Shown here: piece after piece, positions 20,274-31,161 of the stretch | How positions within the stretch are numbered: the first letter of the stretch is position 1 | Layout of the letters: the number at the start of each line of letters is the position of its first letter | Source of the DNA: Loripinus fragilis | Taxonomy: Eukaryota; Mollusca; Bivalvia; Lucinida; Lucinidae | Direction of reading: 5' to 3' | Assembly (NCBI GenBank): GCA_964019695.1 | Contig: OZ026526.1 | Span: 12,111,754 to 12,175,753 of the forward strand | DNA length: 64,000 nt | Notes under the pieces: generated by a model | What the model saw: the letters and a program-made list of their open reading frames with translations, nothing else | The model's database searches: none | What the model was told of the DNA's origin: nothing | Translations under genes and position numbers: made by a program

Positions 20274-21452
20274 CAGTCAAATCTCGGTTATCCGAACGTC
20301 GATTATCCGAAACTACTGGGTTATTCTAAAGACGGACAGTCCCGACCTTTTTCTCTATTATCTATTGCAATAAAACTACCGATTATTCGAATTTCGATTA
20401 TCCGAAAAATTCAATTTTTAGAAGTGGTTCGTCGGTCCCGATTAAAGAATTTGCTATTAAATTACCCTCCAAGATTCTAAGTCCAAATGTCACGCATGAT
20501 AATCATGATTTCTTTGTTTGGTAGAGTTCGATTTACACACTCGAGTGATTTAGCAAACAAAGTTGCAACAGGTAATTGACACCGGATTAACGTTCACACT
20601 ATTACGTGATGAACCGTAAAGTGAGTAAATGGTGTCTTTAATTAAGGTTGTCTGCAATGATGGTTTTGTTTGATGTTTTAAAAATGTCCAATAAGATCAT
20701 AAATGAGCTAAATTTGATTTTAATTTGATTGATTTATTCTTGACCACCGTACATTAAGCGAACATGCCAAGCGCATGAAACAGGTTACAACAAAAATAAC
20801 AATTTCGATAATAGACGAATATTACGGACATGTGCTATGGGTGCTCAAAAGACTGTCTCATCGAAACACTTATTTAGAATGCCTAAAACACAAGTTTATG
20901 ATTGACGGACTAGGTTTGGATGCTTAAAAGAACCCTCTCATGGAGACGGGTTTTTTTAACACCCAAATCGCATGTTTTCGCTGAAATAAAAGAAAAGTTA
21001 CCAGCTCAAAAAGCACACAACGTCGGGCCACCAAAGGCCCGCCAGCAATATGCCATCTCAATGGCCTATCGCTAGTGGGCCGTTGATGACCTGACGTTGT
21101 GTGCTGGCTTGGTGGAGACCTAATGACAGTAGGGCGATAGAAAGGAGACAATATTTTGTCAGTAAATATGGTTCGTCAATTGTTATCGATGTTGTTACAT
21201 GTATATAGTGTGTAAGCTCTGATTTTCTTTTCTTTTCTGCATTCTTAGATCTGCAAAGCATAAGAGACGATGAGGCCACAACCTCCAAAGAGCTCATTTT
21301 CTTTAATGCCTTGACAGACCTTCCGATTACTTTACGGAAACACGAGTTGAAGTTGCAAACTCTGGCAAAACGATGGCATTCTATGAAAGCATCCTAGTTT
21401 TTCCGAAAATATCCTGCGGTTCCTGGCACTTTGAATAATCGAGGTTTGACTG
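20274..21452. mobile_element. pogo/Tigger-like DNA transposon relic (1.18 kb)
   Basis: Ends CAGTCAAATCTCGGTTATCC and, in reverse complement at the right, CAGTCAAACCTCGATTATTC, with TA on both sides: the terminal pattern and target of pogo/Tigger elements. At 21248-21397 a 49-codon open stretch ends in TAG just inside the right end, as a transposase C-terminus would, but I cannot assign it to a family. The interior is interrupted by a P4 hairpin (20830-20995) and a palindrome (21000-21115). Clearly inactive. It lies in the D-E intron. Confidence 0.55.
21000..21115. repeat. palindrome inside the pogo-like relic
   Basis: 'cacacaacgtcgggccacca' and its return 'gacctgacgttgtgtgct' flank a core around 'gccatctcaatggcc'. 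It resembles the core hairpins of repeat T2 (53.5, 40.2 and 37.0 kb). Confidence 0.5.
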
Positions 21453-21496
21453 TACACAAACTGTGTACATAACTTTTTCAAAACACTATATCGTCT

Positions 21497-21625
21497 TTTA
21501 ACCCTTTACCTAATAGAGATGCCTTTTCACACTAATGTCTTCTGCAAACAGAGCAGACCCAGATCAGGCAGCTCTTGTAAGAGCTGCCTGATCAGGGTCT
21601 ACTACGTTTGCATATGGGAATATGA
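21497..21625. repeat. hairpin family P3, copy 1
   Basis: 'gcaaacagagcagacccaga' then centre CAGGCAGCTCTTGTAAGAGCTGCCTG and return 'atcagggtctactacgtttg'. Copies at 33690-33800 and 63187-63270. Confidence 0.62.
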
Positions 21626-21954
21626 CTAGATATGATTTTACACTAGTGGACCTGACAAGTACTTTCTTTGTTCTGAGTACAAACGTGAAAGTTTATTTAA
21701 TAATATGTAATTATTTATAGTGGGAATATTCATGAAAGTAAGGATTAAAAGTGTAGATCAAGATTAAAATGAATCTGATACCAGACGAGCATGACAATTG
21801 ATCCTTGCGCTGGGTAATTTTGCATTAACTCTGATCAGATTAATTGTAAGATCTGGGTCTATAGTATTTGAAATATAGGCTTCCAAAGACAATACACATG
21901 TAAATAGATAAGTGAGCAGATGACAATTCAACTTTCCGAAAACTATGCTTACTT

Positions 21955-23825
21955 TAACTCCTTGTCTACTGCTGTCTGCTGATAACCTTACAAACAGTTT
22001 GGACCTAGATCAGGCACGACAATATGTCAGACCTGATCTGGATCCAAACTGTTTGACACTGTGATGGTATTCCTGAAAGAATTTTTCGAAAAAGATGATT
22101 TTGAAATAAAAGCACCGCAAGCACTGCATAATACCCCGCCACTGCTGGGGGCACCAAAAGTTATTTTGTGAGATATATAATGCCTAAATAGCAACAGAAC
22201 TGAGATAGACAGTGAAATGACGTCCTTAGTCACAAAATGTAACCTTTGATGGTCAACATATCTGTGAAGTTTCATTCAGATATTTCATATAGTAAAGGAA
22301 CTACAGGTCAAAAACATTTTCCAGATTAATCAAGGGCGGATAACTCATGAACCGTAAAGGTAAGAGTGAAGGTCCTTCGTTGTAATATGTAACCTTTGCT
22401 GTTCAACATATCTGTGAAGTTTCATTCAGATATCATAAACAGTAAAAGAATAACAGGCCAGAAACCATTTTTTAAAGGGAGAAAGGGCAGTAACTCCATC
22501 GAAAATGGTCGGATTTTGCCCATTAACAATCCCATGCCACTCATCCCCAATAACAATATGTATGCAAAATTTGAAAAAATTCTGTGCATAAATACTCAAG
22601 TTATTGATCGGAAACAGTAAGCATGGACGGATGAAATGAACTACAGGTCAAAAACCAATTCTCAGATCAATCAAGGGTGGATAACTCACAATCTGGAAAG
22701 GTAAGAGTGACGATTCTTACCCACAATATGTAACCTTTGATGGTCAACATATCTGTGAAGTTTCATTCAGATACTCCATATAGTAAATGAACTACAGGTC
22801 AAAAACCATTTTTCAGATCAATCAAGGGCGGATAACTCATGAACTGGAAAGGTAAGGGTGACGGTCCTTACTAAAAATATGTAACCTTTGATGTTCAACA
22901 TATTTGTGAAGTTTCATTCAGATATTCCATGTAGTAAAAGAAACCACAGGCCAAAAACCAATTCTCAGATCAATCAAGGGTGGATAACTCACAATCTGGA
23001 AAGGTAAGAGTGACGATCCTTAGTCACAATATGTAACCTTTGATGATCAACATATCTGTGAAGTTTCATTCAGATATTCCATATAGTAAATGAACTACAG
23101 GTCAAAAACATTTTTCAGATCAATCAAGGGCAGATAACTCATGAACTGGAAAGGTAAGAGTGATGGTTCTTTGTCACAGTATGTAACCTTTGATGTGAAA
23201 CATATCTGTAAAGTTGTATTTAAATATTCCACATAGTAAAGGAACTAGGGGTAAAAAAACATTTTTTAATTCAATCAAGGGCGGATAACTCACAAACGGG
23301 AAAGGTAAGAGTGACGGTTCTTAGTCACAATATGTTACCTTTGATGTGAAACATATCTGTGAAGTTATATTCAGATATTCCATATAGTAAAGGAACAATA
23401 GGTCAAAAACCTTTTTTCAGACCTATCAAGGGCGGATAACTCACAAACTGGGAAGGTCAGAGTGACGGTCCTTAGTCACAATATGTAACCTTTGATGTGC
23501 AACATATCTGTGAAGTTTCATTCAGATATCATGAACAGTAAAGGAATAACAGGCCAGAAACCATTTTTCCAATACGAAAAAGGGCAGTAACTCCGTTAAA
23601 AATGGAAGGATCGCTCATCGCCGATAACAATATGTATGCAAAATTTGAAAAAATTCCGTGAATAAATACTCAAGTTATCGATCGGATGTGGTGAGCACAG
23701 ACGGACGGACGGACGGACAGACACCGAAAGGTATAACATAATACCCCGACACTAAAGTGTGGCGGGGTATAAAAATCAGCAGATGACAAAATGCATGAAA
23801 AATCACACAACATGTAAAGCATTTA
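21955..23825. repeat. hairpin family P1 split by the 22112-23768 element
   Basis: Left arm 21955-22111 ('gcaccgcaag' marks the break), right arm from 23769 ('aaaatcagcagatgacaaaa') to about 23825. ATAAAA occurs on both sides and may be the target duplication. Confidence 0.55.
22112..23768. mobile_element. 1.66-kb element with a ~151-bp tandem array
   Basis: The left end has 'ataataccccgccactgctg', the right end 'ataccccgacactaaagtgt' closing as a hairpin to 'ggcggggtat'. Inside, a unit with 'aatatgtaacctttgatg', 'catatctgtgaagtttcatt' and 'atcaagggcggataactca' recurs at 22725, 22876, 23028, 23178, 23329 and 23480: a steady ~151-bp period. It ends near 'gacggacggacggacggac'. No transposase; mobilised presumably by another element. 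Confidence 0.62.
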
Positions 23826-24020
23826 AAACTCCACTAACTCTAAGGTAAACCTCAGATTAATTGTGGCAGATTGAGCATTGTGATTTCGTTTGTGGGTCTT
23901 TGTAACAAGGTAAGTTGTCGTTGCATTATTATATTGGTCAGTTAAACATTATCATGTGAATTTAAGTGACATTTCGGGTGTGGTCCGAAAACGTGAATTG
24001 CCGGGAAGATGGTAACTCAC

Positions 24021-24182
24021 CTGTAACCTAAATACTTTTCTTCCATATTTCTTTATATATAGACTATGGACTGTACCGGTTTCTAGACTTTTGCCCGCCT
24101 CCGCCTTCCAACCATCCATGTGTAAAATATCCCATAATGCTGTGCTGGCTTCCTCTACAAGCCTAAGGTAATGCTCTGTGTC
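24021..24182 (-). CDS. STARD3: STARD3-like exon D: START domain N-terminal part
   Basis: 162 nt, phase 0 at both ends (GTCTACAG acceptor, TTACAG|GTGAGT donor), 54 residues. DTEHYLRLVEEASTALWDIL is the first START helix (human EREYIRQGKEATAVVDQIL). It is followed by HMDGWKAE, the tryptophan-containing first strand, and LETGTVHSLYIKKYGRKVFRLQ, the next strands, where human has NNEYGDTVYTIEV and GKTFILK. The fold forms a helix-grip pocket that holds one sterol molecule. Helix and strand order is complete, with no stops or frameshifts. The exon lies between a copy of hairpin family P1 at 24.9 kb and a tandem-repeat element at 22.1-23.8 kb. Confidence 0.9.
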
Positions 24183-24694
24183 CTGTAGACATGCACAAGA
24201 AGAAAATATTAATTATTTTGCCACATTCATGAGGGATTCAGCAGGACAAGGGTTAATTGACAATTTTTATACACTACATTGTTCAATATCAGTTTCCATA
24301 CCCCCTACATTGTTCAACGTTGACCATTTTCTCTGACCCCTTTTCGAAGATAGATAATTGGCATTCTCATCATTTGACAATTCAGAAACTTTGTACTAGT
24401 ATTTATGCTTGCTATCTTTCATGATTTTTAGGGATATTTAATGTTTATGATGATAAACTGCTTGCAATTTATATAAATGATAAACTTTAGGAGCCTGTTA
24501 GATATCATTTTTTTTTTTTAAATTCTTCAATTTCCTGATTTTTCCTTAACTTATATAATTTCTTCTAAATCTTAATTCCCTGACCAAAATTGATCAATTT
24601 GGATACATGTGTGATTCCCTGGTAAAAAGAGAATACCACCACTTGTTTATTGTATATTGTAGGTTTGGATAAACATCTATTTAGGATGCAAATT

Positions 24695-24815
24695 GTGAAT
24701 ATTTTCTTATCCATTCAGTTCAAATATTTGTTTGGAGTGCTCAAAAGAACTAGCTCATTGAGAGTTCTTTTGAGTACCCACAACATATGTTAAGTTGAGA
24801 AATAAGATTAATAAT
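24695..24815. repeat. hairpin family P4
   Basis: Shortened centre 'gaactagctcattgagagtt' between 'tttggagtgctcaaaa' and 'cttttgagtacccacaacat'. In the C-D intron. Confidence 0.55.
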
Positions 24816-24881
24816 TATTGCATTCTAATATCTATAAAAGGCCTGGTCCTAGACATGCTAAATTGCAATTTTCCGTTAATT

Positions 24882-25093
24882 TTAACTCTTTGCATGCTGG
24901 ATTTTTTCATAAGTTTTTGACATCTGCTGATTTCTTTTCAAAATCAACTTTTTCTAAAAATTCTTTCGAGAATACCATCAGAGTATCAAACAGTTTGGAT
25001 ACAGATCAGGCCCAACATTGTGTCAGGCCTGATCTGGTTTCAAACTGTTTGCAAAGGCCATCAGCTGATGACACTAGTAGGCAAAGTGTTAAA
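24882..25093. repeat. hairpin family P1, complete copy
   Basis: 'aactctttgcatgctggatt' to 'gatgacactagtaggcaaag'. Stem 'gatacagatcaggccc' to 'ggcctgatctggtttc' round the loop 'aacattgtgt'. One of the best-preserved copies; the plus-strand open frame through it is not a gene. Confidence 0.65.
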
Positions 25094-25344
25094 TGGTGTT
25101 TGGTTCCTACGGTCATGACTATTGAACACCAAAGAGCTCTCTAGAGAAAATCTATTTGTTTTGAAAAGCACACTTTAAACACAGGAAATTTGCAAATATA
25201 CTAGATTGATTTGTTGATCTTGAAATTCTAGACTGGCATTGTTTGGCCAATAAATAGTCTGCAAAACAAGCAATTCAAAACGAACAAGGTTCTAGATTGA
25301 CCTAGTGCGAACAGAATAGGGTCAATCAATTGTTGTCAATTTCA

Positions 25345-25543
25345 TTATTTTTGTTGACGCCCCAGTCAACAATTTTTCAGTAATGTCAGGATGTTTTCCT
25401 GTCTTCCTGGGTTGAACCATTACAGCATCCGGGATAAAGTGTCTTGCTCAAAGACATAACACAATGCCTCTGGTGAGTCTCGAACCAGGGACCCTCTGAT
25501 CTCAAGCCTAACACTCTAATGAGCTATAAACGTGCTCCTCAAT
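25345..25543 (-). mobile_element. tRNA-derived SINE, Sb-related, copy in the C-D intron
   Basis: Minus-strand head GAGGAGCACGTTTATAGCTC with a B-box-like GGTTCGAGACT, and body 'cttgctcaaagacataacac' on plus. It differs from standard Sb in the head, as does the copy at 35.0 kb. Confidence 0.6.
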
Positions 25544-25663
25544 TTCTGTCAACAGATATTGCATATACAGTAAATAGGCCAAAACAAAATATATGTGTAG
25601 TTGCCATGCAAGTATTCAGATTAGCCATATCAAAGGGGGACTACTATTTCTCAGACTTGACCC

Positions 25664-25903
25664 TTAAAGGGCCAAGAAAAAATTGCATCTGAAAATGTCG
25701 TCTGCTGAAGCCGTCTGCTGCAAATAATTGCCTAACATTAATGACGAATTAAGTTTAGAAGCAAACAGCGTGGACCCAGAACAGACTGCTCCTAAGGATC
25801 AGTCTGATCTGGGTTCACACTGTTTGCCTTAGAGGTTTCTTAAACATTTCAGCAGACGAGAAAAGCATACGACTTGTGTTACGATTGGCACATTAGGGTT
25901 AAA
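25664..25903. repeat. hairpin family P2
   Basis: 'gggccaagaaaaaattgcat' to 'gattggcacattagggtta', centre GACTGCTCCTAAGGATCAGTC. Confidence 0.6.
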
Positions 25904-26181
25904 ATGTTTAGATGGATTCCATTTAAGAAATTCAGCACTTAAAATGTTTAGTTTGTCATTGTAGCTGTGTGTTATCACACATCATTAACTGCGAGATTCC
26001 ATTACTAAAAAGTTAAAAACAAGGTTTATATTAAGTATACATATTTATACATACATATATTTATACAATATATGAGCCACAACATAAGACAACCAGTTTT
26101 GTTGTATCATGTGAAAATAATGCATAGATCAGACTGCACAAATATGCAGTCAAGCCTGCCAGATAAAAGTGTGTAATAAAA

Positions 26182-26290
26182 TAATTTCTTATTTCTCATC
26201 CAAAGCATATAATGTGGGTCCTCAAATAAACAGTTTCAAGGAAATGGTTCTTTTGAACACCCAAAACAAATGTTTAAACTGATGTCTCTG
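26182..26290. repeat. hairpin family P4, degenerate
   Basis: 'ctcatccaaagcatataatg', 'cagtttcaaggaaatggttc' and 'gaacacccaaaacaaatgt'. Immediately downstream of proposed exon C on the gene strand. Confidence 0.5.
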
Positions 26291-26490
26291 TTACTCATGT
26301 TGTAAACACCATTTACAGGGTTTCTTATGTTGCGACTCGAGTGAAGTTGGGTAAATTCGGACAGCGACCTCGTTTCTTTTATTTTTGAATTATTGGAATA
26401 AAAATTAAATTAACTAAGCAAACAATGAAAATCCTGATGAGAGGGTCTCATCTGAATTTTCACTGTTTGCAAACGTATGTCTGAATTTAC

Positions 26491-26540
26491 CTGCTGTCCA
26501 AAGTTACCTGACTTTACCTCTATGCTTTTATACATGGTGT
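26491..26540 (-). CDS. STARD3: STARD3-like exon C (probable): short linker exon before START
   Basis: Proposed 50-nt exon. It must supply two bases to complete the codon left by exon B and end in phase 0 for exon D, and it does both. The acceptor is CCCTTGATCCAG|AC and the donor CAGCAG|GTAAAT. It gives D-TMYKSIEVKSGNFGQQ, which leads into DTEHYLRL of exon D much as human KSFSAQ leads into EREYIR. A second donor, GAG|GTAAAG, lies 27 nt earlier in the same phase. This linker is poorly conserved in the family, so support rests on phase and splice signals. It lacks the acidic cluster seen in human at this place, so another exon in the 28.6 kb intron could exist. Confidence 0.5.
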
Positions 26541-26656
26541 CTGGATCAAGGGACAAGTTTGTGGACTTGGCAGATATATAAAGGGATATATCATTTGCAA
26601 TTGTTGTCAATAGATATTGCATAGAATTGGGGATACATTATGTTCTTGCATCACTT

Positions 26657-26690
26657 ACCTGCAGACTGAAGTAACAATAATCACATCAGC
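26657..26690 (-). promoter_or_regulatory. juxtaposed acceptor-donor (possible recursive splice site)
   Basis: On the gene strand a pyrimidine-rich stretch runs into TTACTTCAG, then TCTGCAG|GTAAGTG: an acceptor directly abutting a consensus donor. This is the form of a recursive splice site or a 7-nt microexon. It lies 118 nt upstream of proposed exon C in the 28.6 kb intron. A 7-nt exon would not fit the phases of B and C, so use as a zero-length ratchet point or a decoy is more likely. Confidence 0.3.
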
Positions 26691-26738
26691 AATAAAATCA
26701 AAGAGCAATCTAGATCATTAAAAATCTGTACAAACTTA

Positions 26739-27112
26739 GGCCAGGACGTTTTTATTAGTTGATTTACAGGAAATTTTTTCAGATTTAGGATCGGGGGACA
26801 AAAAAAAAAGCTCTAAAAATGAACAGTTGACTGGTCAGTTTCAGAGCTTTTTTAAATATCTCCAGAATAAACAGAAAATCAACAGTCTGTAATTTCATAG
26901 TTTTCCTAAAAATCTGCATAGGACAATCACTTTTAACAGTGTCACTCTCAAAAATACAGAACCTCAAAAAATATAATTTTTTCCAACGAAACAAATAATA
27001 TTTACAGTCGGCTGATAAAATTAAAACATTATTTATAGAAATTATTTTTTTCTACTTTCCAGAAAATTACAGTATGATGGATGGTTTGTAAATTAACTAA
27101 TACAAAATATTC
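26739..27112. mobile_element. PIF/Harbinger-type MITE T1, copy 2
   Basis: Left end 'ggccaggacgtttttattag' preceded by TTA; the right terminus is degraded. Internal words 'cactctcaaaaatacagaac' and 'gtcggctgataaaatt' match the other copies. Confidence 0.58.
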
Positions 27113-27589
27113 TACCCTTAGGTGTTGATATTTTTGTGCTTCATAGAAGACTTACTTTTCAAAAATTAAATTGGCCAAATGACTATCTAAAATTTGTCGT
27201 ATGATTTATTCAATGAATCATTTCTTCATCATTCTGACTTGTCATGAAATTTCGCTACTATAAGCCAGCCACATACACATTGGAGGTGAGAATGATTGAA
27301 TGTGGATATGCAGATGAAAGAAAACTAACAGGCTGGCTACTTTCTATACTAAGCTACCCTTTGTCATAGGCTAAATGAGGAATTACACAAAACACTAAAC
27401 CTTTTTCCACTGAATTCTGATGTAATGTCCTAAATCAAAAACAATGCAGTTCCAGAAAAGCTAATTTCTGAATAGGATCCACACACTTTTTTCCTTTCAG
27501 TTGGTAAATCTATGGATTATAGTTGAGGAATTGGCCCTGTCAATTGCTAGTTATGAATAAATAATTATTTTGAAGAAAGCAAACCAACA

Positions 27590-27715
27590 AAACAAATAGA
27601 CCCAGATCAGAATGCTCCTAAAGGAGCATTCTGTTCTGGGACTATTTTGTTTGCACAATTTTGGGACTATTTTGTTTGATCTGGGACTATTTTGTTTGCA
27701 CATGCTTATCCTGTT
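27590..27715. repeat. hairpin of the GACCCAGATCAG group with a tandem tail
   Basis: 'gacccagatcagaatgctcc' folds on 'ggagcattctgttctggg', followed by three copies of 'gggactattttgtttg' at ~26-bp spacing. Confidence 0.55.
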
Positions 27716-27999
27716 TGTCTTATTTGGTTCTGGCTCTCAAAGATTTAATATGTATTTGTACTTCAGTTCAGCTAACAGTGGTTCTATTAGTCATTAAGTT
27801 TACAGAGAGTGAAATTACACGACCACGGTCCATCAATGATTCATATTTTTTCTTTGCAAATTGTCGCTCTCAGATTCCTTAATAAATTATTCATTCCATC
27901 ATTCTAGTTAAGTTGAAAATATGGTATAGAAATTCACAAAAGTGCTTTTATAACCTAAAAAGTCTTCCAGAATTGTTTGCAACTTTCAAAAATTACAAA

Positions 28000-28290
28000 T
28001 TAACCATTTAGCACATGGAAGAAAGTTCAGTATTTTCAAAATCCTGAACTTTATAAATTCAAATTTAAAAACTTTCAGTATGCTTACAAATCATTTCAAT
28101 TTTCAAATTTAAATATTGAATTTATTTTGCCTTTAAATAAAATGAAAAGTCAGAGATGGCGCCATTATAATTATTGGCTACTTCAGAATTTTGAGGTTGA
28201 CTTTCTATATAGCAACCGTCATATAAAGTCAGCCTCAAAATCTCAAATTGAATTCAGGAATAATCCTGAAAACTTTCACCCATGTTAGTA
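28000..28290. repeat. repeat S, copy 2
   Basis: Homologous to 14700-14945; a hairpin 'ttttgaggttgactttctat' / 'aagtcagcctcaaaatc' and the shared end 'ggaataatcctgaaaactt'. Confidence 0.5.
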
Positions 28291-28713
28291 CTCGAAATGG
28301 CCAACATTCTATGGAGTTTTGAACATTCTGAGAACAGGTAAAACTTACGAAAGACAAAAATTGGAACCTTGTTTTAAATGTTGAGATATAGATGTTGAAG
28401 CATACACATACTTTTTAGACAAACCGTAGTTGACCTTATAAATGCAATGTGCCATTACAATCCTTTTAAATACCCTCTTTTCAAACAGTGTAAATAAGGT
28501 TTATATAAAGGAATATATTGAAGTGCAAATAAAGGAAAGCGATATTATGAATGAATCACGATTAGACTAAAATATAATTTAGAATCGAGGGGATAACCAA
28601 ATTAAACATATCACCCTTTGCTGTAAGGGTTACCATGGCTTTTTACCAATTGATCAAAGGATAATTTGCCTGAAGGTGATTAAGTTAATGTTTGCATTTT
28701 GAAGATTTTTCAA

Positions 28714-28736
28714 ATGATGATGATGATGATGATGTC

Positions 28737-28798
<62 letters not shown>
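28714..28798. repeat. (GAT)n microsatellite
   Basis: About 28 GAT/ATG triplets with one interruption (gatgtcatga). Intronic on the gene strand. Confidence 0.9.
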
Positions 28799-28800
<2 letters not shown>

Positions 28801-29339
28801 AAAGGTGAAGGACACATGGAGATCATTCAAGCCTCAAAGGTTTCAATTTTACAGATGTTTGATATACATAAACTCTAGCCACATGTCAAAAATGTATCAA
28901 ATTTTTATAAGTTTGATAATTAATTAATAAAAGAAAAATAATTGTTTGCGTAATTAATGTAACACATGGAGTATTTGCAGGAGCTGGTGAGTAAAAATTG
29001 ACAGGTAGGACCAGGATGATTATATATATTTTATTTATTATCTGCCGGTGCACAAACTCACCCCCTGACTCTGTACACTATATAACGAGGCGGTACTTGC
29101 CGTTCGACTGTGATTCTGAGACCCTGCGGGACTTTTATAGTTCTTCTGTTCTGCCTCATCATCAGAGCCTGTAAGTGGAAACAAAACATGGTGTCAGAAG
29201 AGCCTGTAAGTGGAAACAAAACATGTTGTCATAAATGTTTTCTCGCACTCCAGATCAAGTTTTCCATTGTTTTCACCCATGTGAGATATTTCTATCTCAC
29301 ACACCCATACCAGCCCTAGGGAATGATAAAAAACGAACA

Positions 29340-29640
29340 GCCGCATGTTGATCTGTGACGTCATTGTAATGTTAAAATGACGTCACCATGTCGTATCTCA
29401 CTGTATTCAGGATTTTCTGGAAATCTTTTCCACGTTTTTTTCCAATATAAATGAGGCATTAAGTGGTGAGCACGAAAAAGAATCCATTATTCATGTGAGG
29501 ATGGGATAGAAAAATCTGTCCCTCATGATCACCGATTGTCATCACTCGGCAAGCCTCGTGATGCCAATCGTAGATCCTCGAGACAGATTTTTCTATCCCA
29601 CCCTCATACTCATGATAGATAATTATATTGTTGTCGTCTC
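29340..29640. repeat. foldback repeat with paired CRE-like sites, copy 1
   Basis: Inverted words 'gatgggatagaaaaatctgt' / 'acagatttttctatcccacc' surround 'tgatcaccgattgtcat...gatgccaatcgtagatcc'. Just left are two TGACGTCA-like sites ('gtgacgtcattg' near 29357 and 'atgacgtcaccat' near 29381). A homologous repeat with two such sites lies at 57835-58160. Confidence 0.5.
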
Positions 29641-29949
29641 TTTTCTCAAAATTAATTTTTTTCAACAAATTCTACATATATACTGAGAGGAACTAGAAAA
29701 TTTTCTAACATGTCTGGATGAAAAATAATAATTCATTATTTTTATGAAATCTGATATCCTCAAATTTAATTTACAGAATTGATGACAGCATCAATAGCTT
29801 GAATGTAAACGTCAGTGATACGTAAGGGGTGGGGGCCAAATTCACGGTGTTAAATTTAAATATCTTTGGAAGATTTCCATGTAAAAAAACTTAAGTTTCT
29901 AGTTCCTCTCAGTATATTATATGGACTCATTGTGTGTGAAGGGTGTTGA

Positions 29950-30146
29950 TTCTGATCAGCTGGCCTCTGGTAGACAGTGTGAATCCATGTCATAGATAGT
30001 CGTGTGTTTTAACACCCTGCCAATAGCTAAGGTCATAAAGTTAGGGCTTCAAGTGTCATCCGACAGACTGGTGAAGCCAGGTATATCGAACCTGCAACAC
30101 CTGGTTTACAAGGTAAGTGGTTTATCAACTACACCACGGCAGCTCC
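29950..30146 (-). mobile_element. tRNA-derived SINE, family Sc, copy 1
   Basis: Minus-strand head GGAGCTGCCGTGGTGTAGTT with B-box-like GCAGGTTCGATAT, then a body that reads 'gtcatccgacagactggtga' on plus and a tail near 'ttttaacaccctgccaatag'. Others: 48988-49158 and 53108-53265, also minus. Confidence 0.65.
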
Positions 30147-30372
30147 ATATGTCGTAGATATTAGAGGTGTCTGAATAATAAGGATAACTAAGCCCTTAGG
30201 TACTATCTAAACACTATTAAGCTCTGATCAAGTATGTTTAAGATCACTTTCTAAATCAAGGTCAATGTTCTATTAGGATTTGATAAATAGATAACACATT
30301 TTTTAACTTAAATCAATAGGAATGTCAATACAATTCAAGAACACTACAAAATCCAAAACTTAAAAAGACCTT

Positions 30373-30582
30373 GTACAGTAAAACCTGTGTAAAACGGCCA
30401 CTCAAAAATAGACAAAACGAAGATCTTAATGACAAATGGTAGCTTAAGGAAGGTCAAAAGTATTGCAGAATGCTCCGGCTGGAGCATTCTGCAATACTTT
30501 TGACCTGCATTTAGCCAAAATTGGCGTTGAAAACCAATTTTCGTCTTTTTCAGAGTGGCCATTTTACACAGGTTTTACTGTA
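30373..30582. repeat. hairpin family P5, copy 3
   Basis: Ends 'tacagtaaaacctgtgtaaa' and 'acacaggttttactgta'; centre GCAGAATGCTCCGGCTGGAGCATTCTGC, near-perfect. Confidence 0.68.
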
Positions 30583-30589
30583 TCTTAAG

Positions 30590-31160
30590 TCTATATGACA
30601 TTAGCTGTATGACTATGTACCCACTGCAGGTATCTGAAAATGTAAAGGCTCAGGACAAGAGCAGAAAATGTGGTCTTAATTTTTTAAGATAAACGATAAA
30701 ACCTGTTTTTCAAATGAAAAGTACATATTCAAAGAACAATTTTTTTTTCTTGAATGAAAATATTTTATTCAATGTTCCCCTTTGTATTTCAACAAATGAG
30801 CGCAATATAACTTTTATTTATTAACAGGTGTTCTGTTGAATTTCAACAGAATACTTTACAATTTTTTTAACTGATATAAATGGTGGAAACGATGTTAAGT
30901 ATTTTTACATATGATCTGCCATATTTTTACAAAGTTTTGTCCTTGTGAAGCGGCAAACTTTTTCACTTTTTAATCTTAAATTTGTGAAAGACAATTTTCA
31001 AAAGTTGTTGCTTTGTTGAAAATACCAAACAAGGCTTAACATTTTATGTGATGCCAAGCCTAATTTTTCAAAAGAATGAAGGGAAAAAAATTCACAAACA
31101 ATTTGTATAATGGCAGTTAAAAATTGTAAGTTAGTTTATGATTGGAACTTTTAGGGTTAA
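30590..31160. other. intron sequence without recognised feature
   Basis: AT-rich sequence with long T and A runs and a short inverted pair 'caaggcttaacattttatgt'/'atgccaagcctaa'. Nothing coding recognised. Confidence 0.3.
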
Positions 31161-31161
31161 A

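Noticed and set aside
21058..21297. 79-codon minus-strand frame in the pogo-like relic
   Set aside because: Runs antisense to the open stretch at 21248-21397 and across a palindrome; no support.
22725..23520. possible CRISPR-like regular repeats
   Set aside because: Units are contiguous ~151-bp tandem repeats without spacers, in a eukaryotic genome.
24818..25144. 108-codon plus-strand open frame
   Set aside because: Lies across P4 and P1 hairpins; the same peptide words (for example SFSKNSF) appear in other P1 copies, so it is translated repeat.
26659..26710. short minus-strand exon reading LLFDFIADVIIVTSV
   Set aside because: Open, with a good donor, but its phases do not fit between exons B and C and a membrane segment would not be expected there. 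Kept only as a possible recursive splice site.
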